A stretch of 64,000 bases of DNA from Veillonellaceae bacterium. Lineage in GTDB: Bacteria; Bacillota_C; Negativicutes; UBA1444. This document shows, piece after piece, positions 27,717-35,870 of the stretch (within the stretch, counting starts at the first letter, position 1; the number at the start of each line of letters is the position of its first letter). The DNA lies in the NCBI GenBank assembly GCA_012798135.1, contig JAAZNU010000037.1:65722-129721 (forward strand). The letters are read 5' to 3'. A program made the translations under genes and the position numbers. A model generated the notes under the pieces. The model made no database searches. It had not been told where the DNA came from and saw only the letters and a program-made list of their open reading frames with translations.

Positions 27717-28337
27717 TCACTGAATGAACGGGTTCTGCCGGCGTTCCCAACCGATGGTCGTCGCTGGGCCATGCCCGGGGAAGGCTTTGACATCATCGGG
27801 CAAAGCCATCAATTTGTTCTTGATACTCTGAATCAGCTGACTGTAAGAGCCGCCCGGGAAATCGGTCCGGCCGATGGATTCGGCAAACAACGTGTCGCCG
27901 ACGAAGACCGCCTTGTCACCGAGCAGACTGATCCCGCCCGGCGTATGCCCGGGCGTATGCAGCACTTTCAGCGTAAAGTCGCCAATGGTCAGAATGTCGC
28001 CGTCGGCCAGCAGCCGGTCCGCAACGCCGCAACTGGTGGATGCGCCCATGTAGGCCGACAGGTTGCGTGAGCCGCTGCCCAGCATATCGGCGTCCGCACT
28101 GTGAATCCAGATCGGTGCGCCGGTCGCTTCCTTCACCTTCGTGTTCGCCAGCACATGGTCGGCATGACCGTGGGTATTGATGATCGCTTCGACCGCCAGG
28201 CCTTCCCGGTTGACCGCTGCCAGAATCCGAGCCGCATCGCCGCCCGGATCGATGACCACCGCTTTTTTGGTATTTTCACAGTAGGCGATATAACAATTTG
28301 TTCCCAGACTGCCGACTTCCAGTTGCAAAACTTTCAT
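27717..28337 (-). CDS. MBL-fold metallohydrolase (glyoxalase II-like)
   Basis: A 206-residue metallo-beta-lactamase-fold hydrolase. Metal ligands appear as THGHADH, GHTPGG, GDTLF and GHGP. The short form resembles YqgX/hydroxyacylglutathione hydrolase-like proteins; in Bacillus a similar gene also accompanies this region, but the substrate is undetermined. The ATG at 28337 with GGGAGG upstream was chosen over the longer open frame to 28439. Confidence 0.88.
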   Translation of the reverse strand: MKVLQLEVGSLGTNCYIAYCENTKKAVVIDPGGDAARILAAVNREGLAVEAIINTHGHADHVLANTKVKEATGAPIWIHSADADMLGSGSRNLSAYMGASTSCGVADRLLADGDILTIGDFTLKVLHTPGHTPGGISLLGDKAVFVGDTLFAESIGRTDFPGGSYSQLIQSIKNKLMALPDDVKAFPGHGPATTIGWERRQNPFIQ

Positions 28338-28351
28338 CAATGAACCTCCCG

Positions 28352-28801
28352 TCAGAAACTTTTTTTGCTGTCGAGCAACAACGTGACGGGCCCCTGGTTT
28401 TCCAAAGTAACCGTCATCTCCGCCTGAAAGCGCCCGCATTCCACCGGCAGACCCCGGGCCCGTAATTCAGCCACGAACCCTTCATAGAGCTCCCGGGCGG
28501 CTTCCGGCGGCGCCGCCGCGTCAAAACTGGGTCGCCGCCCCTTGCGGCAATCGCCGTATAACGTAAACTGGGAAATCGCCAACACTTGTCCGGACACATC
28601 CAGCACCGACCGGTTCATCTTGCCGGCTTCATCCTCAAAGATCCGCAGATGGGAGATTTTCTCCGCCAACACCGCCGCATCGTCCGCCGAATCCTCCCGA
28701 CCGACTCCGAGCAATACCGTAAGGCCGAAGCCGGCCCGACCGACGCACTCGCCGCCGACTTTCACCTCGGACCAGCCGGTCCGCTGCACCACTGCCCGCA
28801 T
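28352..28801 (-). CDS. dtd: D-aminoacyl-tRNA deacylase
   Basis: Hydrolyses D-amino acids from mischarged tRNA. It is 149 residues. The active-site motifs are SQFTLYGD at about 78-85 and the Gly-cisPro motif [11 protein letters not shown] near the C-terminus (usually NXGPVT). It lies 3 bases after relA, as in Bacillus. Confidence 0.96.
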   Translation of the reverse strand: MRAVVQRTGWSEVKVGGECVGRAGFGLTVLLGVGREDSADDAAVLAEKISHLRIFEDEAGKMNRSVLDVSGQVLAISQFTLYGDCRKGRRPSFDAAAPPEAARELYEGFVAELRARGLPVECGRFQAEMTVTLENQGPVTLLLDSKKSF

Positions 28802-28804
28802 CGC

Positions 28805-31003
28805 TTACCCTCCCGTGACCGAAGAAGCCCGGTGCACCTCAAATACGTCCCGGACCCGCTTCATCTTGGCCATGATATTTTCCAGTTGCGCAATATTTTT
28901 GGTATCGATGCACATACTGATCAAGGCCCGCTTGTCCTTGAACGTTTTGGCATTGACCGTACTGGCGTTGATTTTGTGCTCGGCCAGCACCATCATGATA
29001 TCCGTCAGCATGGCCGGCCGGTCCAACGCCGTAATCTCGATCGTCACCTTGTACAGATCGTCGATGCCGATATCCCATTCCACCTCGATCATCCGCTCGA
29101 ACTCGTCCGGTTCGGAAGAGATGTTCGGGCAATCCGCCCGGTGGACCGACACGCCACGACCTCGGGTAACATAACCGACGATCATATCGCCCGGCACCGG
29201 ATTGCAGCAGCGGGCCAGGCGCACCATCAGTCCGCTCTCGCCTTTCACCAGAATCCCGTGACTCCCCTTGCTCTTGGAGCGTTTGGGCTTTAACTCCGAC
29301 AATAACTGACTCAGATCCGGCGGAGCCGTGACCTTTTGATCTTTCTTATATTGCTCGATCAGCTTGACCATGATGGCGTGCACCGTCACGCCGCCAAAGC
29401 CGAGTGAAGCCAGCAGATCCTCCTCGTTGGCAAAATTCATTTTGCGGGCAATATCTTCCAGGCGGTCGCCCTTCGACAACTCTTTCCAGTCGTAGCCAAG
29501 CCGTTTGCTGTCTTTTTCCAGCGACTCCCGCCCTTTGACGATATTTTCTTCCCGTTTTTCCTTCTTGAACCAGTTGCGGATCTTGTTGCGGGTCTCCGGC
29601 GACGCGACAATATTCAACCAGTCGCGGCTGGGATTTCCCTGCTTGGCAGTGATGATCTCCACAATGTCGCCATTGTTCAGTTTGGTTTCCAGCGGCACCA
29701 TCCGGCCGTTGACCCGGGCGCCGATGCAACGATGGCCCACGTCGGTGTGCACCCGATACGCAAAGTCCAGCGGCACCGAACCAGCCGGCAAGTCCAATAC
29801 ATCGCCCTTGGGCGTGAAAACGAACACCTCGTCGGAAAATACGTCGAGCTTCACCGACTCGACGAATTCCCGCGGATCGCGCAATTCTTGATGCCATTCC
29901 AGAAGTTGCCGCATCCAGGACAGTTTCTGGTCGAACCCCTTGTCCGGCCCCTTGGCGCCTTCCTTGTACTTCCAGTGAGCGGCGATGCCTACCTCGGCGA
30001 CATGGTGCATTTCATAGGTCCGAATCTGGATTTCCAGCGGTTTGCCCTGGATCCCGATTACCGTGGTATGCAGTGACTGATACATATTGGACTTCGGCAC
30101 GGCGATAAAATCCTTGAACCGGTTGGGAATCGGTTTCCACAGGGTATGGACCACGCCCAGCGCGCCATAACATTCCTTCAGCGAATCGACCAGGATCCGC
30201 ACCGCCGACAGGTCGTAAATCTCACTGAGTTGTTTATGGTCCCGCTGCATTTTGCGAAAAATGCTGTAAAAATGTTTTGGTCGCCCGTCGATCTCCGCCT
30301 GGATGCCGACCTCACGCAGCTTTTCCCGCAGAATCACGATGGCTTCCGAGATGATGGCCTCCCGTTCCTGGCGTTTTTGCCGGACCTGATCCACCAGTTC
30401 GTAGTATTTTTCCGGTTCTAGATACCGGAACGACAAATCCTCCAGTTCCCATTTGATATTGGATATGCCCAGACGATGCGCCAAGGGCGCAAAGATCTCC
30501 AGAGTCTCCCGGGCGATCTTTTTCTGCTTTTCCGGCGCCATCGGCTTGAGCGTCCGCATATTGTGAAGCCGGTCCGCCAGCTTGATCAAGACGACCCGGA
30601 TATCTTTCGCCATCGCCAGAAACATCTTGCGATAGTTCTCCATCTGTTGTTCTTCTTTGGACTTGTACTCGATCCGGCTTAGTTTGGTCACGCCGTCGAC
30701 CAGGCTGGCGATCTCACGGCCGAACTCTTTTTCGATCTGCTCCAGGGTCACGGTGGTGTCCTCGACGACATCGTGCAAGAGCGCCGCCGCAATGGAATCG
30801 GCGTCGATCTGCAGCTCTGCCAGGATCCGGGCCACACCCAGCGGGTGATGAATGTAGTCTTCGCCGGAAACCCGATGCTGGCCCTCATGGGCCTGCGATG
30901 CCAAAGCAAAAGCCTTCTCCAGCAGCGGAACGACGGCTTCCGACTGATAGGAACGAACTTTGGCGATAATATCGGAAATGTCCGGAGTCTTCTCGCTGGT
31001 CAT
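28805..31003 (-). CDS. relA: Bifunctional (p)ppGpp synthetase/hydrolase (Rel)
   Basis: Stringent-response enzyme of 732 residues. The HD hydrolase domain has HPLGVARILAELQID and LLHDVVEDT near residue 70; the synthetase domain (from about 230) has the RXKD-loop region and VHTLWKPIPNRFKDFIAVPK. A TGS domain (VFTPKGDVLDLPAGS) and a C-terminal ACT domain (VTIEITALDRPAMLTDIM) follow. The HD motif is intact, so hydrolase activity is expected. The frame extends to 31204; the ATG at 31003 (MTSEKTPDIS) has GGGGTG upstream. No apt gene separates it from recJ. Confidence 0.97.
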   Translation of the reverse strand: MTSEKTPDISDIIAKVRSYQSEAVVPLLEKAFALASQAHEGQHRVSGEDYIHHPLGVARILAELQIDADSIAAALLHDVVEDTTVTLEQIEKEFGREIASLVDGVTKLSRIEYKSKEEQQMENYRKMFLAMAKDIRVVLIKLADRLHNMRTLKPMAPEKQKKIARETLEIFAPLAHRLGISNIKWELEDLSFRYLEPEKYYELVDQVRQKRQEREAIISEAIVILREKLREVGIQAEIDGRPKHFYSIFRKMQRDHKQLSEIYDLSAVRILVDSLKECYGALGVVHTLWKPIPNRFKDFIAVPKSNMYQSLHTTVIGIQGKPLEIQIRTYEMHHVAEVGIAAHWKYKEGAKGPDKGFDQKLSWMRQLLEWHQELRDPREFVESVKLDVFSDEVFVFTPKGDVLDLPAGSVPLDFAYRVHTDVGHRCIGARVNGRMVPLETKLNNGDIVEIITAKQGNPSRDWLNIVASPETRNKIRNWFKKEKREENIVKGRESLEKDSKRLGYDWKELSKGDRLEDIARKMNFANEEDLLASLGFGGVTVHAIMVKLIEQYKKDQKVTAPPDLSQLLSELKPKRSKSKGSHGILVKGESGLMVRLARCCNPVPGDMIVGYVTRGRGVSVHRADCPNISSEPDEFERMIEVEWDIGIDDLYKVTIEITALDRPAMLTDIMMVLAEHKINASTVNAKTFKDKRALISMCIDTKNIAQLENIMAKMKRVRDVFEVHRASSVTGG

Positions 31004-31025
31004 TCGCGCACCCCATCCCGAAAAG

Positions 31026-32738
31026 TCACTGTACCCCCAGCGCCCGGAACTGCATGGCGCGTTGATATTCATTATATTCCCAGACGCCGAAAAAAGTCCG
31101 GGACTGTTCAAACTCCAGCTGATCCGCATTCTCCCACATAATAAACGGGTATTCCCGGTCGCCGACCCGGAGCTGGCCGGCTTTGGGATTGCCCGGGCGG
31201 TCAATGACCCTGCCGCGGGTCACTTTGCCCTCAATTTCCCAGACGAACGGCGGGAATTTTTCGCCATACGGCTCCAAAGCCGCCAAACTGTCAAAAAAAC
31301 GACCATCCAGCGACGATTCGGTCAATCGCCCGTCAACAAACCGGACCTTTTCCCAACTGTCGCCCGGCAATGCCGCCAGTTCCGCATCGAGCGCCCGAAA
31401 AAACGGACTCATTCTGTCGCGTTCAATACTCAACCCGGCCGCCATCGCGTGACCGCCCCATTGGACCAAGTACTGCTGATGCTTTTCCATCAGGCGGAAC
31501 AGGTCGACAGAGGGGACGCTACGGGCCGACCCGCGCCAAATGCCGGTTTGCTCGGTTTCTGCCGTGGCCGTCATTACAAACGCCGGCTGATAGAATTTCT
31601 CCGCCAGCTTGGCCGCCACGATGCCGACCACTCCCTCATGAAAGTCCCCCTGCACGACCGACAATTTTCGGTACGCTTCCGGCCGCGGCGTCGTCGCCAG
31701 CTGCAACAAGCCGGCCTGAACGGACTCTTCCTGTTCCCGGCGCCGGTCGTTATTGAACTCTTCCAGTTGCCGGGCGATCGCCGTGCAGCGTTGCGGATCC
31801 GCCGACAACAACCATTCGACGACCGGTTCGGCGCCGTTGGCGCGGTTCATTCGCCCCGCCGCGTTGATCCGGGGGCCGATCACGAACCCCAGCGTGTAGG
31901 TATTCACCTTGCGCCAGCCGCCGGCGTCCCGCATCACCTGAAAGGCAGTCCGCCGCCCCTGCTCGATCAATTTCATCCCGTGCCGGACAAAATAGCGGTT
32001 GGCCGGATCGTTCAAGGGCATAATATCGCAGACAGCCCCCAGCGCCACCAAATCGAGTTCATCCCGCAACAGCCAGTCCGGGCTGTGCTTGCCGTTATGC
32101 TCCCACAAGCCCCGCATCAGCTGCCAGGCTACGGAACAACCGGAAATCGCCGGCAGATCGCCTTTGGTCGACAGTCCGGGATGGATGACAGCGACAGCCG
32201 CCGTGGGGTAGTCGCCTTTTAAGCCGTGATGGTCGGTGATAATCACGTCGATGCCCGCCGACTTGAGCCGGGCGATTTCTTCACCGCTGGAGACGCCGCA
32301 GTCAACCGTGATCACCAGATTGGGCCGCATCGACATCAAACGGCCGATGTTCCGGCCATTCAGGCCATAGCCCTCCGTGAAGCGGTCCGACAGCATAACC
32401 TCCGAAGTGAATCCGTAATGTCCGCACAGGCGCTGCAAAGTACCCTGGATCAGGGCGGTTCCGCTGGTGCCGTCCACATCGTAGTCGCCCAGCACGACAA
32501 TATGTTCTTTCGCTTCAAACGACCGCCGCAACCGGGTGATCGCTTTCGCCATTTCCGCGCCGAAATCGTCCGGACTGACCAAATTCGTTAAATCCGACCG
32601 AAAAAAACGTTCCAGCACATCCGGATCGGTCAGTCCCCGGGCCTGCAGTCCGGCGGCAAATAGCGGAGAAAGGTCCAAGTCCCGCAGGCAGGCGCTCAAT
32701 TCAGCCGATTCCGGCAGTGTTCGATATCGCCATCTCAT
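31026..32738 (-). CDS. recJ: Single-stranded-DNA exonuclease RecJ
   Basis: 5'-3' ssDNA exonuclease of the DHH superfamily, 570 residues in the short form. Motifs include VVLGDYDVDGTSGTALI (DHH motif I), TDHHGLKGDYPTAAVAV (motif III) and the DHHA1 part GGHAMAAGLSIERDRM. The frame extends to 32807, but that would reach into the ftsZ terminator. The ATG at 32738 (MRWRYRTLPESAE) fits the family N-terminus, although its ribosome-binding site is poor. It shares direction and a 22-base gap with relA. Confidence 0.93.
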   Translation of the reverse strand: MRWRYRTLPESAELSACLRDLDLSPLFAAGLQARGLTDPDVLERFFRSDLTNLVSPDDFGAEMAKAITRLRRSFEAKEHIVVLGDYDVDGTSGTALIQGTLQRLCGHYGFTSEVMLSDRFTEGYGLNGRNIGRLMSMRPNLVITVDCGVSSGEEIARLKSAGIDVIITDHHGLKGDYPTAAVAVIHPGLSTKGDLPAISGCSVAWQLMRGLWEHNGKHSPDWLLRDELDLVALGAVCDIMPLNDPANRYFVRHGMKLIEQGRRTAFQVMRDAGGWRKVNTYTLGFVIGPRINAAGRMNRANGAEPVVEWLLSADPQRCTAIARQLEEFNNDRRREQEESVQAGLLQLATTPRPEAYRKLSVVQGDFHEGVVGIVAAKLAEKFYQPAFVMTATAETEQTGIWRGSARSVPSVDLFRLMEKHQQYLVQWGGHAMAAGLSIERDRMSPFFRALDAELAALPGDSWEKVRFVDGRLTESSLDGRFFDSLAALEPYGEKFPPFVWEIEGKVTRGRVIDRPGNPKAGQLRVGDREYPFIMWENADQLEFEQSRTFFGVWEYNEYQRAMQFRALGVQ

Positions 32739-32805
32739 AAAATATATATATTCTCGCTCATTCTCAATAATCCTTTTCGTGATCGTAGTCATGTCGCCAA
32801 ATGAC

Positions 32806-32836
32806 AAAAGAAAACTCCGACGGAAACGCCGGAGTT
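32806..32836 (-). terminator. Intrinsic terminator of the division cluster (after ftsZ)
   Basis: A 10-bp stem with one internal mismatch (32813-32822 with 32827-32836) and a GAAA/TTTC loop is followed on the minus strand by TTTTCTTTTG. It lies 20 bases after the ftsZ stop. Confidence 0.85.
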
Positions 32837-32855
32837 AATAGCAAAATTTGAAAGG

Positions 32856-33929
32856 TTATTTACGTTTCATCCAGTCCGGTATTTCCAACGTTGCCCCTTT
32901 AAACTTAGGAATCGGCGCGATCTCCGGCTGAGCGGGGGACGTCGCTCCCCGAGCGGCCGGTTTGGTACGTTTGGGCTCGAAGCCAGTCGCAATGATCGTG
33001 ACCCGCATCTCGTCAGTCATTTTGTCGTCGATCACCGCGCCGAAAATGATGTTGGCTTCCGGATCGGCCATGTCCGCCACCATACTGGCCGCTTCGTTGA
33101 CTTCCAACAGGCCCATGTCCGGACCGCCGCAGAAGCTCAGCAAAACACCCTTGGCGCCTTCGATCGAAGTGTCCAGCAAAGGACTCTTGACTGCCTGTTC
33201 CGTGGCCAGCATCGCCCGGTTTTCGCCCCGGCCCACGCCAACCCCCATCAGCGCCGAACCGGCATCTTCCATGATCGTCTTCACATCCGCGAAGTCAAGA
33301 TTGATCAGACCGGGGATGACAATCAAATCGGACATTCCCTGTACGCCTTGTCGCAGCACGTCATCGGCAATCCGGAACGCATCCATGATCGAAGCGCTTT
33401 TTTGGACGATTTGCAACAGCCGGTCATTGGAAATGGTAATCAAGGCGTCCACTTGGTCTTTCATCCGGCCGATGCCCCATTCCGACTGACTCTGCCGCCG
33501 TCGGGCCTCGAACATGAACGGCCGGGTGACAACGCCGACCGTCAGCGCGCCTAGCTCCTTCGCGCATTCCGCCACGACCGGTGCAGCGCCGGTACCGGTG
33601 CCGCCGCCCATACCGGCGGTAATAAAGACCATGTCCGCGCCGCGCAACGCCTTCATGATATCATCGCGGCTTTCTTCCGCCGCTTTTTGTCCGACTTCTG
33701 GATTGGCGCCCGCGCCCAGTCCCTTGGTCAACTTCTCGCCGATCTGTATCCGATACGGCGCCAGAGACGACAACAACGCCTGCGCATCCGTGTTGATCGA
33801 AATAAACTCCACGCCCTTTACCGCTGAGGAAATCATGCGGTTGACCGCGTTGTTTCCCGCTCCACCCACGCCAACGACCTTGATCGCGGCAAATTGTTCC
33901 GAATCTATTTCGAGCTCAAGTCCCGGCAT
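32856..33929 (-). CDS. ftsZ: Cell division GTPase FtsZ
   Basis: Tubulin homologue forming the Z ring. It is 357 residues. The GTP-binding tubulin signature GGGTGTG is at 108-114, the T7 loop region [11 protein letters not shown] is in the middle, and the C-terminal peptide [10 protein letters not shown] ends the protein. The variable linker is short (about 35 residues), and the stretch after [10 protein letters not shown] diverges slightly from typical FtsZ. The ATG at 33929 has GGGAGGGG upstream. ftsA, usually directly upstream, is absent; instead a 148-base leader with three 17-bp repeats precedes it. Confidence 0.97.
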   Translation of the reverse strand: MPGLELEIDSEQFAAIKVVGVGGAGNNAVNRMISSAVKGVEFISINTDAQALLSSLAPYRIQIGEKLTKGLGAGANPEVGQKAAEESRDDIMKALRGADMVFITAGMGGGTGTGAAPVVAECAKELGALTVGVVTRPFMFEARRRQSQSEWGIGRMKDQVDALITISNDRLLQIVQKSASIMDAFRIADDVLRQGVQGMSDLIVIPGLINLDFADVKTIMEDAGSALMGVGVGRGENRAMLATEQAVKSPLLDTSIEGAKGVLLSFCGGPDMGLLEVNEAASMVADMADPEANIIFGAVIDDKMTDEMRVTIIATGFEPKRTKPAARGATSPAQPEIAPIPKFKGATLEIPDWMKRK

Positions 33930-33964
33930 ATTAATAGCCCCTCCCGTTGTGTTGGCGTTTCTGT

Positions 33965-34018
33965 ACGGTTTACTCTTCCACACGATTTACTATTCCACGC
34001 CCGCGTTATTATTCCTGC
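33965..34018. repeat. Three 17-bp direct repeats in the ftsZ leader
   Basis: On the minus strand, GTGGAATAGTAAATCGT (33998-33982) is followed directly by GTGGAAGAGTAAACCGT (33981-33965), a 15/17 match. A weaker third copy, GCAGGAATAATAACGC (34018-34003), lies 4 bases upstream. They sit 36-90 bases before the ftsZ start and could be binding sites for a regulator. Confidence 0.65.
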
Positions 34019-34077
34019 CCGAGATAAAAGGATTTTCCGGTAATTTAATTTCACAGGTTCCGATTCGCCCGACAACG

Positions 34078-34407
34078 TCACTTTTTCAGAAAAAACCGGC
34101 GAATAATCGCCAGGTTTTGAAAAATACGCAAACCGAAGGCCAAAGAAGCCACATAATACAGGTCGATTCCCAGGCGGTCGCCGATGAACACCAACAAAAC
34201 CGCCAACAGGGCATTCACGAAAAAGCCGCTGATAAAAATCGCGTTATCGAATTTTTCCTCCATCGCCGCCCGCATCCCGCCAAATACCGAATCCAGCGAA
34301 GCCAACAGCGCCACGGCCAGAAACTTTCCGTATTCGGCCGGCAGGCTGAAGGGAAACAGCAGTCCGATCACGATTCCCGTCAAAACGGCAACAATCGGCA
34401 ACATCAT
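34078..34407 (-). CDS. sbp: Small basic membrane protein Sbp (DUF1290)
   Basis: A 109-residue protein with three hydrophobic segments and a basic C-terminus (RRFFLKK). The sequence SLDSVFGGMRAAMEEKFDN is characteristic of the DUF1290 small basic family located before ftsA/ftsZ in Firmicutes. Its function is not established. It overlaps the DUF881 gene by 4 bases, indicating coupled translation. Confidence 0.9.
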   Translation of the reverse strand: MMLPIVAVLTGIVIGLLFPFSLPAEYGKFLAVALLASLDSVFGGMRAAMEEKFDNAIFISGFFVNALLAVLLVFIGDRLGIDLYYVASLAFGLRIFQNLAIIRRFFLKK

Positions 34408-35099
34408 TTGGCAGGGCCCTCCTTCACCGGTTTGGCGAACTGATACTTGTGGGGCCCTTTGAACGCCGGAATTTTAATCGTGTTCTGCGTTTTCACCGTA
34501 GCCTGGATCCCCCAGAACTGAAGGGTTTCAATCACACCGCCCCGCATCTTCAGAGACGCCTCCAACGTTTTGGGGTCGCCAATCGCCCGGATTTCATACG
34601 GCGGCGTGTATTTTGAATTATTCACGGAAATGGTCGGTCCGGCGCAACGGATTTCCGTTCCGACCACCAGACGCTGCTCGTTGATGGAAATGGCTTCCGC
34701 GCCGGCGGCCCACAGCTCGTTGATCACCTTTAGCATATCATCGTCATGAATTAAATATAAGTTCGGATTTTCGCCAGGTTTGATCACGCGTTTGCTGTCA
34801 TCGATGGTCACAAGCACGCCGGGTCCCTGCACCGGCAGGTAACCGGCCGCCATCCGGAACATTTCCGATTCCTTGGCAATCGTTTCGCCGAGGGTGGAAT
34901 TCTGAACCTCCTGCAGCTGTCGCAGTGCCGTGTCCCGTTCTTTTTCAGCCTGTCGGAGTCGTTGCGATAAATCTTCCGCGCGCTGGTACGGCAATGATGA
35001 GCGAATGTCCTGCGCCGTGCGGAATTGCAGCGCCAACATAACGCCCAAGACCACGCACACAAAAACCAGCGCCGCTCGTCCCTGCTTAAGGGCAGCCAA
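34404..35099 (-). CDS. DUF881 family protein (YlxW/YlxX-like)
   Basis: A 231-residue protein with one N-terminal membrane helix (about 9-25), a coiled coil (about 40-70, rich in E, R and Q) and an extracytoplasmic DUF881 domain from about 80 (GYLPVQGPGVLVTIDD, NELWAAGAEAISINEQRL). Such proteins sit beside ftsQ and sbp in Firmicutes and are thought to help division, without known mechanism. Many relatives have two tandem DUF881 genes; only one is here. Confidence 0.9.
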   Translation of the reverse strand: MAALKQGRAALVFVCVVLGVMLALQFRTAQDIRSSLPYQRAEDLSQRLRQAEKERDTALRQLQEVQNSTLGETIAKESEMFRMAAGYLPVQGPGVLVTIDDSKRVIKPGENPNLYLIHDDDMLKVINELWAAGAEAISINEQRLVVGTEIRCAGPTISVNNSKYTPPYEIRAIGDPKTLEASLKMRGGVIETLQFWGIQATVKTQNTIKIPAFKGPHKYQFAKPVKEGPAK

Positions 35100-35122
35100 A
35101 CCGATTCCTCCTTTTAATATTT

Positions 35123-35866
35123 TTAGAGCCGGAATCGCAATACCGGCTTGCCATGGGCCAAATCGACGGACTCCACGGGAATCGCCTTGGCGCTGATTTC
35201 CTGCAGAATATCCTGCGTCAGGCGTGCCTTTTCCCGAGTGTGGTCCAACGAGCCCAGATAAATCTTCACATTGTTCACGGTATACACCGTCACCCCGCTG
35301 TTGGGCGACAGATGCACCTCAGACAGTTTATCCCGGGTTTCGCTGTTGAGCGCCACCAAAAATTCCAACGCCCCGCGCACGGCCGGATCGGTGATCCGGC
35401 TGCCTGGGAAAACGCGCCCTGCCTTGAATCCGGTGATCAATGGCGCTTCCATATTCTTTAGATTATGGGAAATCGTCGTTACCGTACCGGTCGCATCGAC
35501 ATCCAAAAAACCGTACCGGCCGGCTACATACGCCAACGAACGGCGCTCCCGGACACGGATGGTCAGGGAGGCCGGCCATTCATACTCCGTAGTTACCGCT
35601 TCCACCCTCAGGTCATCCCGCAAAACGGTAAAAAAGTCTTTGGCGTCCCAGAACCAGACCATTCCCTGCTGGGAATGGAATCCCGCCATCCGCAGAATTT
35701 CCTCCGTGACGATCTTTTGGTTTCCCTCCACCGCCACCGTCTGCAGAAAGGGATAAACCGGACGCGAATAGCATTGCCAGGCGATCACCGTCGCACAAAC
35801 GCACACAAACAGGACCCGTTCAAAGATCCAACGGTGTTTTCGCCGTTTCCGAGCGGCCCCTTCCAT
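35123..35866 (-). CDS. ftsQ: Cell division protein FtsQ/DivIB
   Basis: Bitopic membrane protein of 247 residues: a basic cytoplasmic N-terminus (ARKRRKHR), a membrane helix at about 16-32, a POTRA domain (VAVEGNQKIVTEEILRMAGF) and the FtsQ beta domain (WPASLTIRVRERRSLAYV). It partners FtsL/DivIC in the divisome. It lies 4 bases after the murC-ddl fusion, where murB would normally precede it. Confidence 0.93.
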   Translation of the reverse strand: MEGAARKRRKHRWIFERVLFVCVCATVIAWQCYSRPVYPFLQTVAVEGNQKIVTEEILRMAGFHSQQGMVWFWDAKDFFTVLRDDLRVEAVTTEYEWPASLTIRVRERRSLAYVAGRYGFLDVDATGTVTTISHNLKNMEAPLITGFKAGRVFPGSRITDPAVRGALEFLVALNSETRDKLSEVHLSPNSGVTVYTVNNVKIYLGSLDHTREKARLTQDILQEISAKAIPVESVDLAHGKPVLRFRL

Positions 35867-35870
35867 CCAA

